Below, piece by piece: positions 6,413 through 14,022 of a stretch of 33,134 nucleotides of DNA. Source of the stretch: Streptomyces sp. NRRL S-337 (GTDB lineage: Bacteria; Actinomycetota; Actinomycetes; Streptomycetales; Streptomycetaceae); assembly GCF_000720175.1 (NCBI RefSeq), contig NZ_JOIX01000080.1, forward strand, positions 1 to 33,134, read 5' to 3'. The stretch's first letter is position 1. Every line of letters starts with the position of its first letter. The notes beneath the pieces were generated by a model. That model was not told where the DNA came from. It worked only from the letters and a program-made list of their open reading frames with translations, and did not search any database. The position numbers were made by a program, and so were the translations under genes.

Positions 6413-8314
6413 GTGACGCAGGGCGGACAGGGTCACGACCCGCAGAATTCTGCGGCCGGTCCCGCGCGAGAGGGCATTGTGCTGCCCGCTAACGGTGAGC
6501 CGTACATCCCCGACCAGCAGGCCGCTCCGTCGGCGGGGCAACCCTGGGGCCAGCCCTGGGGCCCCGGCCAGCAGGCCGCTCCCGCCCCGCAGAACGCTCC
6601 CGCCCCGCAGCTGTACGGGCAGGCGCCTGCCCAGGGCCAGAACTACGGGCAGGAGCCGGGAGCAGGACAGAACTACGGCCAGGCCCCCGGACGGAACTAC
6701 AGCCAGGCGCCGGGGCAGAGCTACGGCCAGGGATCGGGGCAGAACTACGGCCAGGGGCCGTCGCAGGGCTACGGGTATCCGCCGGCGCAGGACGCGGGGG
6801 CCCCGGTTCCGGGTGCACCGGCTCAGGGGGCGCAGGCTCCGGGCGCGCAGGCTCCCCTGCCGCCCCAGCAGCCCGGCGGGCAGGGATTTCCGCCGCCCCA
6901 GGGCCAGCCCCCGGTGCCGCCCATGCCGCCGTCCATGCCCCAGCAGGCGCCCGCCCCGCAGCTGCCTCCGCAGCAGGCGCCCGGCCAGCCGCCTGCCCCG
7001 CAGCCGTACGACCAGCAGCCTTACGGGCAGCAGCCCCCGCAGCAGTCCCAGCCCCAGGCGCAGCCCGGGCAGCTCCCGACGTCCTCCGGTGAGCTGGTGC
7101 GGGCCACGCCGCAGGCCGGTGCGCCGCTCCCGCCCGCCACGGGCGACGCCGAGGCCACCACGGTGATCCCGCCGTTCGACGCCCGGTCCGGCGGCCCCGG
7201 TGGCGCCGCCCCGCTGCCTCCTGAGGCGGCGTCGCGCCCGGAGAGCCCCGACGAGTCCACCACCATGCTCCGGGCCGTGAAGCCGGGGCAGGGCAGGCCG
7301 CAGGGCCAGGGCCAGCCGATGCCCGGTGCCGGCGGCGGAAGCGACTCCGAAGCCACCCAGCTCATCCCCCCGGTGGGCGCCGGTGCGCCCACCCCGCCTC
7401 CTGGCGCGCCGTTCGGCATCCGACCGGGCGCGCCCGGCGACCGCCCCACCCCCGCCGAGTTCGACGGCCTGTTCCGTGACGGGCCGGCGGCGGCCCCGGC
7501 GGGCGCCCCGGACGCCACCGCGCAGCTGCCCCGTTTCGAGGACCCGGGCCGGCCCCCGTACGGCGGCCAGGGCGGCCAGGGGTACGGCCAGCAGTTCCCC
7601 TCCGGCGGCTACGACCAGCAGGGCCCGTACGACCCGCAGGGCGCGTACGACGACGAGGACGGCGGCGGACGGCGCCGGCGGCTGGCCCCGATGGCGATCG
7701 TCGGCATCGTCATCGTGGCGCTCGCGGGTGCCGGCCTCGGTGTCGGCTGGGCGCTGAGCGGCGGCAGCAGCGACGACACGGCGCAGAAGCACGGCTCCGG
7801 CGGCAGCAACAGCACCGAGGCGGCCAAGGAGTCGGAGGCGCCGAAGGCCACCACGGACCCCGCAGAGGCCCAGGCGAAGGGCCTGGACGCCCTGCTGGGC
7901 GACAGCAACAACAGCCGGTCCTCCGTGATCGGCGCGGTCAACAACATCAAGTCGTGCAGCAACCTCGGCAACGCGGCGAAGGACCTGCGGGCCGCGGCCG
8001 GACAGCGCAACGACCTGGTCAAGCGGCTGCAGCAGCTGCCGGTCGACAAGATCCCGGACCACGACCGGCTGACCGCGGCGCTGACCAAGGCGTGGCAGTC
8101 CTCGGCCGCAGCGGACAACCACTACGCGGCCTGGGCCGGCCAGCTGGGCGGCAAGAAGGGCTGCCACAAGGGGCGGGCCCGCGGCACCAAGCAGGCCGTG
8201 CAGGGCAACGCAGCCAGCAGCCAGGCCACGCAGGCCAAGAAGCAGGCGGCGCAGCTGTGGAACCCGCTCGCCCAGAAGTACGGCCTGACGGAGCGCCGCC
8301 CGGAACAGCTCTGA
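6413..8314 (+). CDS. Pro/Gln-rich single-pass membrane protein
   Basis: A 633-residue protein of unknown function. Residues 1 to about 425 are cytoplasmic-looking low-complexity sequence rich in Pro, Gln, Gly, Ala, including a run of NYGQ/SYGQ repeats at about 75-120 and three acidic islands of the form D/E-(A/S)T-T-V/Q-L-I/P-P (for example EATTVIPPFD, ESTTMLRA, EATQLIPP). A basic RRRRLAP stop-transfer flank precedes one transmembrane helix, MAIVGIVIVALAGAGLGVGWAL, at about 427-448. The remaining ~185 residues would be outside: a Ser/Thr/Lys linker and an alpha-helical domain with two Cys residues (SCSNL, KKGCHKG). The GTG start is chosen because TAGGAG lies 5 nt upstream; the frame extends to a TTG at 6398. 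The T-rich acidic islands could be kinase or FHA docking sites (inference). Convergent with a binding-protein gene. Confidence 0.7.
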   Translation: MTQGGQGHDPQNSAAGPAREGIVLPANGEPYIPDQQAAPSAGQPWGQPWGPGQQAAPAPQNAPAPQLYGQAPAQGQNYGQEPGAGQNYGQAPGRNYSQAPGQSYGQGSGQNYGQGPSQGYGYPPAQDAGAPVPGAPAQGAQAPGAQAPLPPQQPGGQGFPPPQGQPPVPPMPPSMPQQAPAPQLPPQQAPGQPPAPQPYDQQPYGQQPPQQSQPQAQPGQLPTSSGELVRATPQAGAPLPPATGDAEATTVIPPFDARSGGPGGAAPLPPEAASRPESPDESTTMLRAVKPGQGRPQGQGQPMPGAGGGSDSEATQLIPPVGAGAPTPPPGAPFGIRPGAPGDRPTPAEFDGLFRDGPAAAPAGAPDATAQLPRFEDPGRPPYGGQGGQGYGQQFPSGGYDQQGPYDPQGAYDDEDGGGRRRRLAPMAIVGIVIVALAGAGLGVGWALSGGSSDDTAQKHGSGGSNSTEAAKESEAPKATTDPAEAQAKGLDALLGDSNNSRSSVIGAVNNIKSCSNLGNAAKDLRAAAGQRNDLVKRLQQLPVDKIPDHDRLTAALTKAWQSSAAADNHYAAWAGQLGGKKGCHKGRARGTKQAVQGNAASSQATQAKKQAAQLWNPLAQKYGLTERRPEQL

Positions 8315-8412
8315 GCCGGTGGACGGCGCGGGACGGCTCCTGACGTCAACGGACGGCTCGCGACGGCTCCTGACGTCAACGGACCGCTCGCGACGGCTCC
8401 TGACGCCAACGC
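8308..8412 (+). repeat. Stop-anchored 28-30-bp repeats after the Pro-rich gene
   Basis: Units start with GCTC at 8308, 8336, 8366 and 8396. The first (28 bp) contains the gene's own TGA at 8312; units two and three are 30 bp each and differ at one base, and the fourth is partial. TGA recurs at 8341, 8371 and 8401. Unit two begins GCTCCTGACGTCAACGG. The array fills the left half of a convergent intergenic gap. Confidence 0.8.
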
Positions 8413-8420
8413 ACGTGCGC

Positions 8421-8492
8421 GCTCAGCAGCATGTGCGTGCTCAGGGTTACGCGCGAGCTCAGTGGTGCGTGCGAGCTCAGTAGTCGTCCGTA
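8421..8492 (-). repeat. Stop-anchored exact 18-bp repeats after the binding-protein gene
   Basis: GCTCAG occurs at 8421, 8439, 8457 and 8475, exactly 18 bp apart. On the minus strand each unit starts near TGAGC: the first of these is the stop codon of the binding-protein gene (8479-8477) and later ones are TGAGCTCGCACGCACCAC, TGAGCTCGCGCGTAACCC and TGAGCACGCACATGCTGC. Because 18 is a multiple of three, each TGA is in frame with the gene. Confidence 0.8.
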
Positions 8493-9832
8493 CGACGGCG
8501 TTCCAAGGTCCTGGTGACGTTCACGAACCCGCCCTGGGCGGAGACCAGTTCGCCGTTCCGCACCACCTGGTACGTCACCATGCCGTTCACGATGCGCGGG
8601 AAGTCCTGGACGGCGAGCATGTCGTCGTCGCGCCAGCGCAGCTTCGGGGTCAGGCCGCCGGTGTCGATGGCGTGCTCGCCGCGGTCGAGGGTGGTCTGCA
8701 GGTCGTGCGGGGTGATGTCGGTCACGCCCGCGTCGTCGAGCTGCTCGATCAGTGAGTGCAGCACCGTATAGGCGATCCAGGTGGTCTGCACCCCTTGGTC
8801 GGCCGGATCGATGCGGTTGTCGTCGAAGGCGTAGTCGGTGATGACCTTCCGCATCGGCCGCCAACGGGGGTCGTCAGCCACCGGGTACCAGCCGGTGATG
8901 TCCGCGCCCTCCAGCGGGCCCGAGGTGCCGCCCGAGCGGTTCACCAGCGCCTGGCCGACGCTGCCGAGGACGGACGCGACCCGCACCTTGGGGCTGTCCT
9001 CCTGGAGCCGCCGGAAGGCGTCGAAGAACGCGTCCGTGTGGTCGCCGAGCGACGCGGCCACACACGCGCCGGGGGCCTTGCCGCCGGCCTCGGCCGTCCC
9101 GTAGACGGCCGGATCCGCGCCCACCTGGCGCAGGGCCTGGGTCACCTGGGGCGAGTAGTCGGTGCCGTCCTCGGGCGCTTTGATGTCCTTGGCGGGGTGC
9201 CGGCTGCCGCTCTGCAGGCCGGAGTCGAGCAGGGACGGCATCTGGTCGCCCTGGATGGTGTCCGGGCGGACCAGTGCGACGCGCTTGCAGTCGGCCGCCA
9301 GCTGGCGGCCGTTGCCGGCGAGCAGGGACGCCTGGCCGCCGTTCACCGGGTACGACAGCGGGCTCTGGAACTCCTCGTCGGAGGCGCCGTAGCCCCCGAT
9401 GAACGGGATGCCCTTGACCTCCAGGGGGGACATGAACGAGCGGCCGAACTGGCTGTAGGAACCGACGACGGCGACCGCGCCCTCGTCCACCGCCCGTTGG
9501 GCGCACTGCGCGGCGGCCACCGAGTCGTTGCGCTCGTTGCAGGTCAGCACCCGTAGTTGGTGGCCCCGGATGCCGCCGCGTGCGTTGACCGAGCGGGCGT
9601 ACGCCTGGGCCATAGCCGGCATTCCCGGCATATTGGTCGCCCGGGTGTCCTCCGGTGCCCAGGTCATGACCGTGACCGGCTCCCGCTCCCCGGAATTCCC
9701 CACTCCGGGGAGGGAGCCGCAACCGGAGAGCAGCGACGCGATGGCCGCCGTACATGTCACCGCCGCGGCGATCTTGACCGCGGGAGCGTGGGGCAACGAG
9801 GGGCGGGGGGAGGAGCGTCGCCGTCCGGTCAT
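8477..9832 (-). CDS. Type-1 periplasmic-binding lipoprotein (branched-chain amino-acid type)
   Basis: A 451-residue exported lipoprotein. The N-terminus has an RRR-containing basic stretch, a hydrophobic segment and the lipobox LLSGC with the acylated Cys at residue 38. The mature part matches the Leu/Ile/Val or urea-type periplasmic-binding fold: VTVMTWAPEDTRATNMPGM at the start of the first lobe, RGGIRGHQLRVLTCNE, AVVGSYSQFGRSFMSPLE, and later VYGTAEAGGKAPG. No permease or ATPase genes flank it, so it may be an orphan sensor or recruit a distant transporter. The start is the ATG at 9832; the frame stays open to 10369 but only through antisense of the next gene's 5' region. GGAAGG lies about 10 nt upstream of the ATG. 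An 18-bp array begins in its stop codon. Confidence 0.82.
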   Translation of the reverse strand: MTGRRRSSPRPSLPHAPAVKIAAAVTCTAAIASLLSGCGSLPGVGNSGEREPVTVMTWAPEDTRATNMPGMPAMAQAYARSVNARGGIRGHQLRVLTCNERNDSVAAAQCAQRAVDEGAVAVVGSYSQFGRSFMSPLEVKGIPFIGGYGASDEEFQSPLSYPVNGGQASLLAGNGRQLAADCKRVALVRPDTIQGDQMPSLLDSGLQSGSRHPAKDIKAPEDGTDYSPQVTQALRQVGADPAVYGTAEAGGKAPGACVAASLGDHTDAFFDAFRRLQEDSPKVRVASVLGSVGQALVNRSGGTSGPLEGADITGWYPVADDPRWRPMRKVITDYAFDDNRIDPADQGVQTTWIAYTVLHSLIEQLDDAGVTDITPHDLQTTLDRGEHAIDTGGLTPKLRWRDDDMLAVQDFPRIVNGMVTYQVVRNGELVSAQGGFVNVTRTLERRRTDDY

Positions 9833-9923
9833 GGCACCGCAGCCTTCCGTCCTGCTCGGAACGCCTGAGTGACGAAAGAGCAACGGATGGTGACGTGACG
9901 GTGAACTCCGGGGGGCCGTGCGA

Positions 9924-9948
9924 GATCGTTCGTGAGGAACGTACGATC
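9924..9948. promoter_or_regulatory. Nested inverted repeat in the divergent gap
   Basis: GATCGT (9924-9929) and ACGATC (9943-9948) are inverted, and within them CGTTC-GTGAG-GAACG (9927-9941) forms a second inverted repeat. The site lies between the leftward lipoprotein gene (start 9832) and the rightward small gene (start about 10004). It is a plausible shared operator; no regulator is known. Confidence 0.35.
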
Positions 9949-10003
9949 GAATGCTGTGCAAGGTTCGGAGAAGTCTTCCCGTCGCGGCCGTCGCTCGACC
10001 ACC

Positions 10004-10462
10004 ATGGGCGGCATGCCACTCAACGACATGCCGTGGTGGCGCTGGCGCTGCAATGTGCGCTCCGCGCTGCACATGCTCTCCGACCCCGCGTTCCACCAGG
10101 AGACCTGGCTGGCCGGACGGCCTGGATACGGGGACGTCACCGACGCCGTCTACCGGCTCGTCGAGGACACCTGGCTGGACAACTGGTCCGCCGACAAATA
10201 CGTCGGCACGATCTTCCGGGACGCCCAGGAGGCCCAGCTGGTCGACGCCGCCGTCCTGAGGGTGCTGCGGATCATGCACCAGGTAGGCGCGGACGCCCCG
10301 GTCGCCGCCTACATGGCGCACCAGGGCTGGGCCGAGGCCGTACAGGCGGCCCGCGCGGCCCATGTGCACATGGCGACGGCGGACGGCGAGGACCCCGATG
10401 CGCCGCCGCGCTCGCTGGAGGTGCTGGCCATCATGACGGGCGGCGCGGACGCCCCGGTCTGA
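10004..10462 (+). CDS. Small conserved actinobacterial protein (SCO4402 family)
   Basis: A 152-residue soluble protein of unknown function that I recognise as the SCO4402-like family of Streptomyces, from the opening MGGMPLNDMPWWRWR and the segments DVTDAVYRLVEDTWLDNWSA, YVGTIFRDAQEAQLVDAAVL and RILRIMHQ-type helices. It is probably all-helical, with several conserved Trp residues and no membrane segment or metal motif. ATG at 10004 gives the family's usual N-terminus; ATG at 10013 is a possible alternative and neither has a strong ribosome binding site. The gene ends 32 nt before purU and probably shares its transcript. Confidence 0.75.
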   Translation: MGGMPLNDMPWWRWRCNVRSALHMLSDPAFHQETWLAGRPGYGDVTDAVYRLVEDTWLDNWSADKYVGTIFRDAQEAQLVDAAVLRVLRIMHQVGADAPVAAYMAHQGWAEAVQAARAAHVHMATADGEDPDAPPRSLEVLAIMTGGADAPV

Positions 10463-10494
10463 CCTGCTCCGCAGGTATGCGACCCTATGAGGTC

Positions 10495-11403
10495 ATGAGC
10501 GAGTCGCAGTCCACCCAGCCCGGTCGAAACGGTCGGAACGATCAAAGCGATCGGAACGATCAGTACGTGCTCACCCTGTCCTGCCCGGACAAGCAGGGGA
10601 TCGTGCACGCGGTGTCCAGTTACCTCTTCATCACCGGCTGCAACATCGAGGACAGCCAGCAGTTCGGCGACCACGACACCGGGCTGTTCTTCATGCGCGT
10701 CCACTTCAGCGCGGACGCCTCGGTGAGCGTGGACAAGCTGCGGGCGAGCTTCGCGGCGGTGGGCGACTCCTTCGGCATGGACTGGCAGATCCACCGGGCC
10801 GACGAGAAGATGCGGGTCGTCCTGATGGTGTCCAAGTTTGGGCACTGTCTCAACGACCTGCTCTTCCGCTCCCGGATCGGCGCGCTGCCGATCGAGATCG
10901 CGGCCGTGGTCTCCAACCACACGGACTTCGCGGAGCTGGTCGGCTCGTACGACATCCCGTTCCACCACATTCCGGTCACCCGCGACACCAAGGCGCAGGC
11001 CGAGGCGAAACTGCTGGAGCTGGTGCGGGCGGAGGGCGTCGAACTGGTGGTGCTCGCCCGCTACATGCAGGTGCTCTCCGACGATCTGTGCAAGGCGCTG
11101 TCCGGCCGGATCATCAACATCCACCACTCCTTCCTCCCGAGCTTCAAGGGCGCCAAGCCGTACCACCAGGCGCACGCCCGCGGCGTGAAGCTCATCGGTG
11201 CCACCGCGCACTACGTGACCGCCGACCTCGATGAAGGCCCGATCATCGAGCAGGAGGTCGAACGGGTCGGCCACGAGGTCACCCCGGACCAGCTCGTGGC
11301 CATCGGCCGGGACGTCGAGTGCCAGGCCCTCGCCCGCGCCGTGAAGTGGCACAGCGAGCGCCGCGTGCTGCTGAACGGCAGCCGGACGGTGGTCTTCGCG
11401 TAA
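10495..11403 (+). CDS. purU: Formyltetrahydrofolate deformylase
   Basis: This enzyme hydrolyses 10-formyltetrahydrofolate to formate and tetrahydrofolate, balancing one-carbon pools for purine and glycine metabolism in the cytoplasm. The 302 residues hold an N-terminal ACT domain (about 20-100, from YVLTLSCPDKQGIVHAVSSY) and a formyl-transferase-like catalytic domain. The expected catalytic triad is visible: Asn208 and His210 in INIHHSFLPSF and Asp246 in DLDEGPIIEQ. The ATG at 10495 is preferred (MSESQSTQPG); an in-frame ATG at 10477 is an alternative, and neither has an ideally spaced ribosome binding site. The linker before the ACT domain is built from a small DNA repeat (GGAACGATC twice), giving NDQSDRNDQ. 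The 3' end is duplicated in a 33-bp tandem array. Confidence 0.95.
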   Translation: MSESQSTQPGRNGRNDQSDRNDQYVLTLSCPDKQGIVHAVSSYLFITGCNIEDSQQFGDHDTGLFFMRVHFSADASVSVDKLRASFAAVGDSFGMDWQIHRADEKMRVVLMVSKFGHCLNDLLFRSRIGALPIEIAAVVSNHTDFAELVGSYDIPFHHIPVTRDTKAQAEAKLLELVRAEGVELVVLARYMQVLSDDLCKALSGRIINIHHSFLPSFKGAKPYHQAHARGVKLIGATAHYVTADLDEGPIIEQEVERVGHEVTPDQLVAIGRDVECQALARAVKWHSERRVLLNGSRTVVFA

Positions 11404-11515
11404 CGGTGGGGGCGCGTAACGGTGGTCTTCGCGTAGCGCTGAGGGGCGTGCAACGGTGGTCTTCGCGTAGCGCTGGGGGCGTGTAAGGGTGGTCTTCGCC
11501 TGAGCGGGGCCGTTG
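11386..11515 (+). repeat. 33-34-bp tandem copies of the purU 3' end
   Basis: Units start at 11386, 11419, 11453 and 11486 (33, 34, 33 bp). Each contains GGTGGTCTTCGCG followed by a stop triplet: TAA (the real stop, 11401), TAG, TAG and, in the diverged last copy, TGA after CTTCGCC. The first step is 11 codons, so the next unit in frame would read RWGRVTVVFA before its TAG, repeating the protein's own TVVFA end. Confidence 0.85.
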
Positions 11516-11593
11516 TTGTTCACCTAGGGGGAGTCGAACAGATCCCGTAGGGGTTCGACGGGCCCCCTGCTGGGGCCACAACGTGGCAAGGCG

Positions 11594-11681
11594 GGGAAGT
11601 ATTCCCGGGGGCGGTGGCGGGGAAGTATTCCCGGAGCACGGTATTCCCGGGGCCCGGCCGCAATTCCTGGGGCCCGGCCGC
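11594..11681. repeat. GGGAAGTATTCCC palindromes and a 20-bp direct repeat
   Basis: The 13-bp palindrome GGGAA-GTA-TTCCC occurs at 11594-11606 and 11620-11632. Next to it, a 20-bp direct repeat ending GGGGCCCGGCCGC (11642-11661 and 11662-11681) begins with half-sites ATTCCC and ATTCCT. Together with the purU 3' array and the terminator at 11698, this leaves almost none of the 355-bp convergent gap unstructured. Confidence 0.7.
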
Positions 11682-11697
11682 ACCGGCGTAGGCGTAA

Positions 11698-11731
11698 GCG
11701 CGGGCGCGTGCCTGCCAGCGCGCGCCCGCGC
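11698..11731. terminator. Bidirectional terminator between purU and the anti-sigma gene
   Basis: GCGCGGGCGCG (11698-11708) and CGCGCCCGCGC (11721-11731) are perfect 11-bp complements with a 12-nt loop. The hairpin lies between two converging genes, 28 bp beyond the stop codon of the anti-sigma gene, and can serve both. Confidence 0.75.
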
Positions 11732-11758
11732 CGTTGAAGATTTCCTCCCGGTCGTCGT

Positions 11759-13393
11759 TCAGAGGCGGGACAGGGACGCCGTGGCGAAGAGGACCTCGCG
11801 GATGGCGTCGCGTTCGCCGTGTTGGCCGGCCGCGGCGTCCTCGGGGGAGATGTGGCCGGCCGCCAGCTGGCAGAACTCCGCACTGTCCAGGGCGATATGG
11901 GCGACGGTGTGGTCGGGCGTGCCCAGTGCGCCCGGTGAGTCCAGCGCTATGTACCAGTGGCCGCCGCCGTTGCCCTCGACCTCCAGGTGGAGCGTACGGC
12001 CCGGGGCGCCGGCCTCCACCAGCCGCTGCGGCGGGGACGCCAGCCCGGCCCGGCGGCGGTCGGCCAGTGCGCTGGGCAGCAGCCGGGCGGCGAGGTCGAC
12101 CATGCGGTTCAGGTGCGCGGCGGCCGGGGCCTCGTACGGATAGTCCACTGCGTCCGCGATGTCCCCGGCGTGCACCCAGCACTCGAAGGCGCGGTCCAGG
12201 AACGCGTCGCGCAGCGCGAGGCGGAAGTCGCCGTAGGGAACGGCGAGTTCGGCGACCTTGCCGCCGGCGAACGACACCTGTCTCATCAGGGCGTAGCTCT
12301 GCTCGCGCCACGGCTCATGGGTGGCGAGCGGGCTGCCCGTGCCACTGCAGCCGCGCCACAGCGTCTCCGTGCGGATCAGCGGGTCCGGGGTGCCCGGCGG
12401 AGCTGCCGTGCCGAGCGGGTCGGGGAGCCCGAGCGCGGTCGCGACCAGGCCGTCCACCGCCATCAGATGCCCTATGACGCCGGCGACCGTGGTCTGGCGT
12501 TCCACCGGGCGTTCGCCCTCGAACCAGCGCAGCCGCACCGGTGCGCGCCACTCCGCCTCGCCCATGTCGCGCAGGAGGGCGTCCAGTTTGGCGGTCTCCG
12601 CGTCGTACGGCGCCGCCCACTGGGGCACCGGGATACGCGCCGGACGGCGGCCCAGACAGCCCTCCAGCACCCGGGAGCGCAGCAGTGGGTCGAGGTCGAG
12701 GCTGTCGGCGGGGTGCAGCAGGCCGACCGCGTCCCGCAGTCGCACCGCCTCGTCGGCGCAGGAGGCGCAGTCGGTCAGATGCGCCTCGACGGCGGCGGTC
12801 TCCTCGGCGGAGCAGGCCGACAGTGCCCAGGCGCCGAGCAGCGACTTCAGGACGCGGTGCGGCGGGGCGGACGCCGGGCCCGGGAGTGGGGCGGGCGGGG
12901 CGGCGGGGTCGGTCATGGGCTCGGCTTCCGGGGCACGCGAGGAGTGCTCGCGCGGGGCGGCTGCGCGCGGTGGTTCCGCGGGCGGGGCTTCGGCGTCAGT
13001 GGGTCCGCCCGTATTGCTTGTGTTGCCTGTGTTGCCTGTGTTGCTTGTGTGGACCGGACTGTCTGCGGTGCCTGCGTCACCTGCACCGTCACCTGCACCG
13101 CCCTCTGCATCGTCAACCGGATCGGCGGACGGATTGCCGGAGAGGTCGCCGTGCGCTTCGGCGGCCGGGTCGCGGAGCGGTACGGGCGGGGCGGGCACTA
13201 CGGGTGGCACAGGCGTCACGGGTGGCACGGGCGGCACGGGCGGTACGAAGGGTTCGGACGGTGGCGGAGGCGCGGGGGTGGCGTCGGGGAGCGGGCCGTG
13301 GTCCTCGGCGGCGGGGCGCGGTGCCGGTATCCGCGGCCGTTCACCGGGGCCGCTGGGCAGCTCGGGGCCGTCCCACTCGTCCGGGCCGTTCAC
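11759..13393 (-). CDS. zf-HC2 anti-sigma factor fused to a mycothiol-dependent maleylpyruvate isomerase-like domain
   Basis: This 544-residue protein probably holds the ECF sigma factor encoded just upstream. Residues 1-180 are disordered, Pro/Ala/Asp-rich, with a VPPVPP run and an NTGNTGNTSNTG repeat. A zf-HC2 motif follows: His205-x3-Cys209-x2-Cys212 in AHLTDCASC, the zinc site of redox-sensing anti-sigma factors. Residues about 255-430 match the MDMPI/DinB N-terminal fold, and its three metal ligands appear intact: His309 (GVIGHLMAVDG), Glu404 and His408 (FECWVHAGDI). A C-terminal domain with LHLEVEGNGGGHWYIAL completes it. The ATG at 13393 overlaps the sigma stop codon (ATGA); a shorter start at 12916 (MTDPAAPP) remains possible. 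Mycothiol sensing is inference. Confidence 0.82.
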   Translation of the reverse strand: MNGPDEWDGPELPSGPGERPRIPAPRPAAEDHGPLPDATPAPPPPSEPFVPPVPPVPPVTPVPPVVPAPPVPLRDPAAEAHGDLSGNPSADPVDDAEGGAGDGAGDAGTADSPVHTSNTGNTGNTSNTGGPTDAEAPPAEPPRAAAPREHSSRAPEAEPMTDPAAPPAPLPGPASAPPHRVLKSLLGAWALSACSAEETAAVEAHLTDCASCADEAVRLRDAVGLLHPADSLDLDPLLRSRVLEGCLGRRPARIPVPQWAAPYDAETAKLDALLRDMGEAEWRAPVRLRWFEGERPVERQTTVAGVIGHLMAVDGLVATALGLPDPLGTAAPPGTPDPLIRTETLWRGCSGTGSPLATHEPWREQSYALMRQVSFAGGKVAELAVPYGDFRLALRDAFLDRAFECWVHAGDIADAVDYPYEAPAAAHLNRMVDLAARLLPSALADRRRAGLASPPQRLVEAGAPGRTLHLEVEGNGGGHWYIALDSPGALGTPDHTVAHIALDSAEFCQLAAGHISPEDAAAGQHGERDAIREVLFATASLSRL

Positions 13394-14022
13394 AGTGCCC
13401 GTCCGTGGCCCTGGCCGGGCGGGGCGGCGGTGCCGGGGGCGGAGGACGCGTAGGCCGAGCGGCGGGTGGGCGGCAGGGCGGTGGCGTTGTGGGCGGTGGA
13501 CAGCAGCTGCAGGCCCAGGCGCAGCCGGCGGCGGGCCTCGTCCTCCGTGACGCCGAGGTCGGCGGCGGTCTGGCGGTAGTCCCGGCGCTGGAAGTACGCC
13601 AGCTCCAGGGCGGCCCGCAGGGGTGCGGGCATGGACGTGACGATGTAGTCGGCGCGGGCGGCGGTGGACGCCTCGCGGATCTTCTGCTCCATGTCGGCCT
13701 GCGCCGGGGCGTCGTCGCCGTCGCGGGCTCCGGCGGCCTCGGTCTGGCGGAGTCGCTGGACGGCCTGATGGCGGGTGAGGCCGGCGATCCAGGACCGCAG
13801 CGGGCCCTGCTTGGGGTCGTAGGAATCCGGGTCTTCCCAGATGGCGGCGAAGACTTCGCGGGTGATGCGGTCGGCGGCGTCCTCGTCCTCCAGGACGCGG
13901 TAGGCCAGGCTGTGCACGAGCGAGGCGAATCGGTCGTAGAGCTCGCCGAGCGCGGCCGCCTCGCCGCGGGCGAGCCGCTGCTGCATCCGCCTGTCCCAGC
14001 GCGGTGGCGCGTCGTGTCCCAT
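13390..14022 (-). CDS. ECF-type RNA polymerase sigma factor
   Basis: A 210-residue sigma-70 family factor that directs RNA polymerase to an alternative promoter set. Region 2 is recognisable from GEAAALGELYDRFASLVHSLAYRVL through EDAADRITREVFAAIWEDP, and KQGPLRSWIAGLTRHQAVQRLRQ closes it. Region 4 follows: MPAPLRAALELAYFQRRDYRQTAADLGVTEDEARRRL contains the HTH. A Pro/Ser/Ala-rich tail of about 30 residues ends it. The region 4 start lacks the usual LP.. acidic opening but is otherwise intact. ATG at 14022 has a G-rich ribosome-binding region; a GTG at 14058 in frame is the alternative. It is translationally coupled to its anti-sigma factor and divergent from a STAS antagonist gene. Confidence 0.88.
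   Translation of the reverse strand: MGHDAPPRWDRRMQQRLARGEAAALGELYDRFASLVHSLAYRVLEDEDAADRITREVFAAIWEDPDSYDPKQGPLRSWIAGLTRHQAVQRLRQTEAAGARDGDDAPAQADMEQKIREASTAARADYIVTSMPAPLRAALELAYFQRRDYRQTAADLGVTEDEARRRLRLGLQLLSTAHNATALPPTRRSAYASSAPGTAAPPGQGHGRAL

Noticed and set aside
5492..8167. An 891-codon minus-strand open frame
   Set aside because: It is antisense to the regulator and Pro-rich genes, made of Arg/Gly/Leu repeats, with no ribosome binding site or domain; long shadow frames are normal at this GC content.
8341..8348. TGACGTCA, identical to the eukaryotic CRE site
   Set aside because: Part of the 30-bp repeat unit in a convergent gap; no reason to expect such regulation in bacteria.
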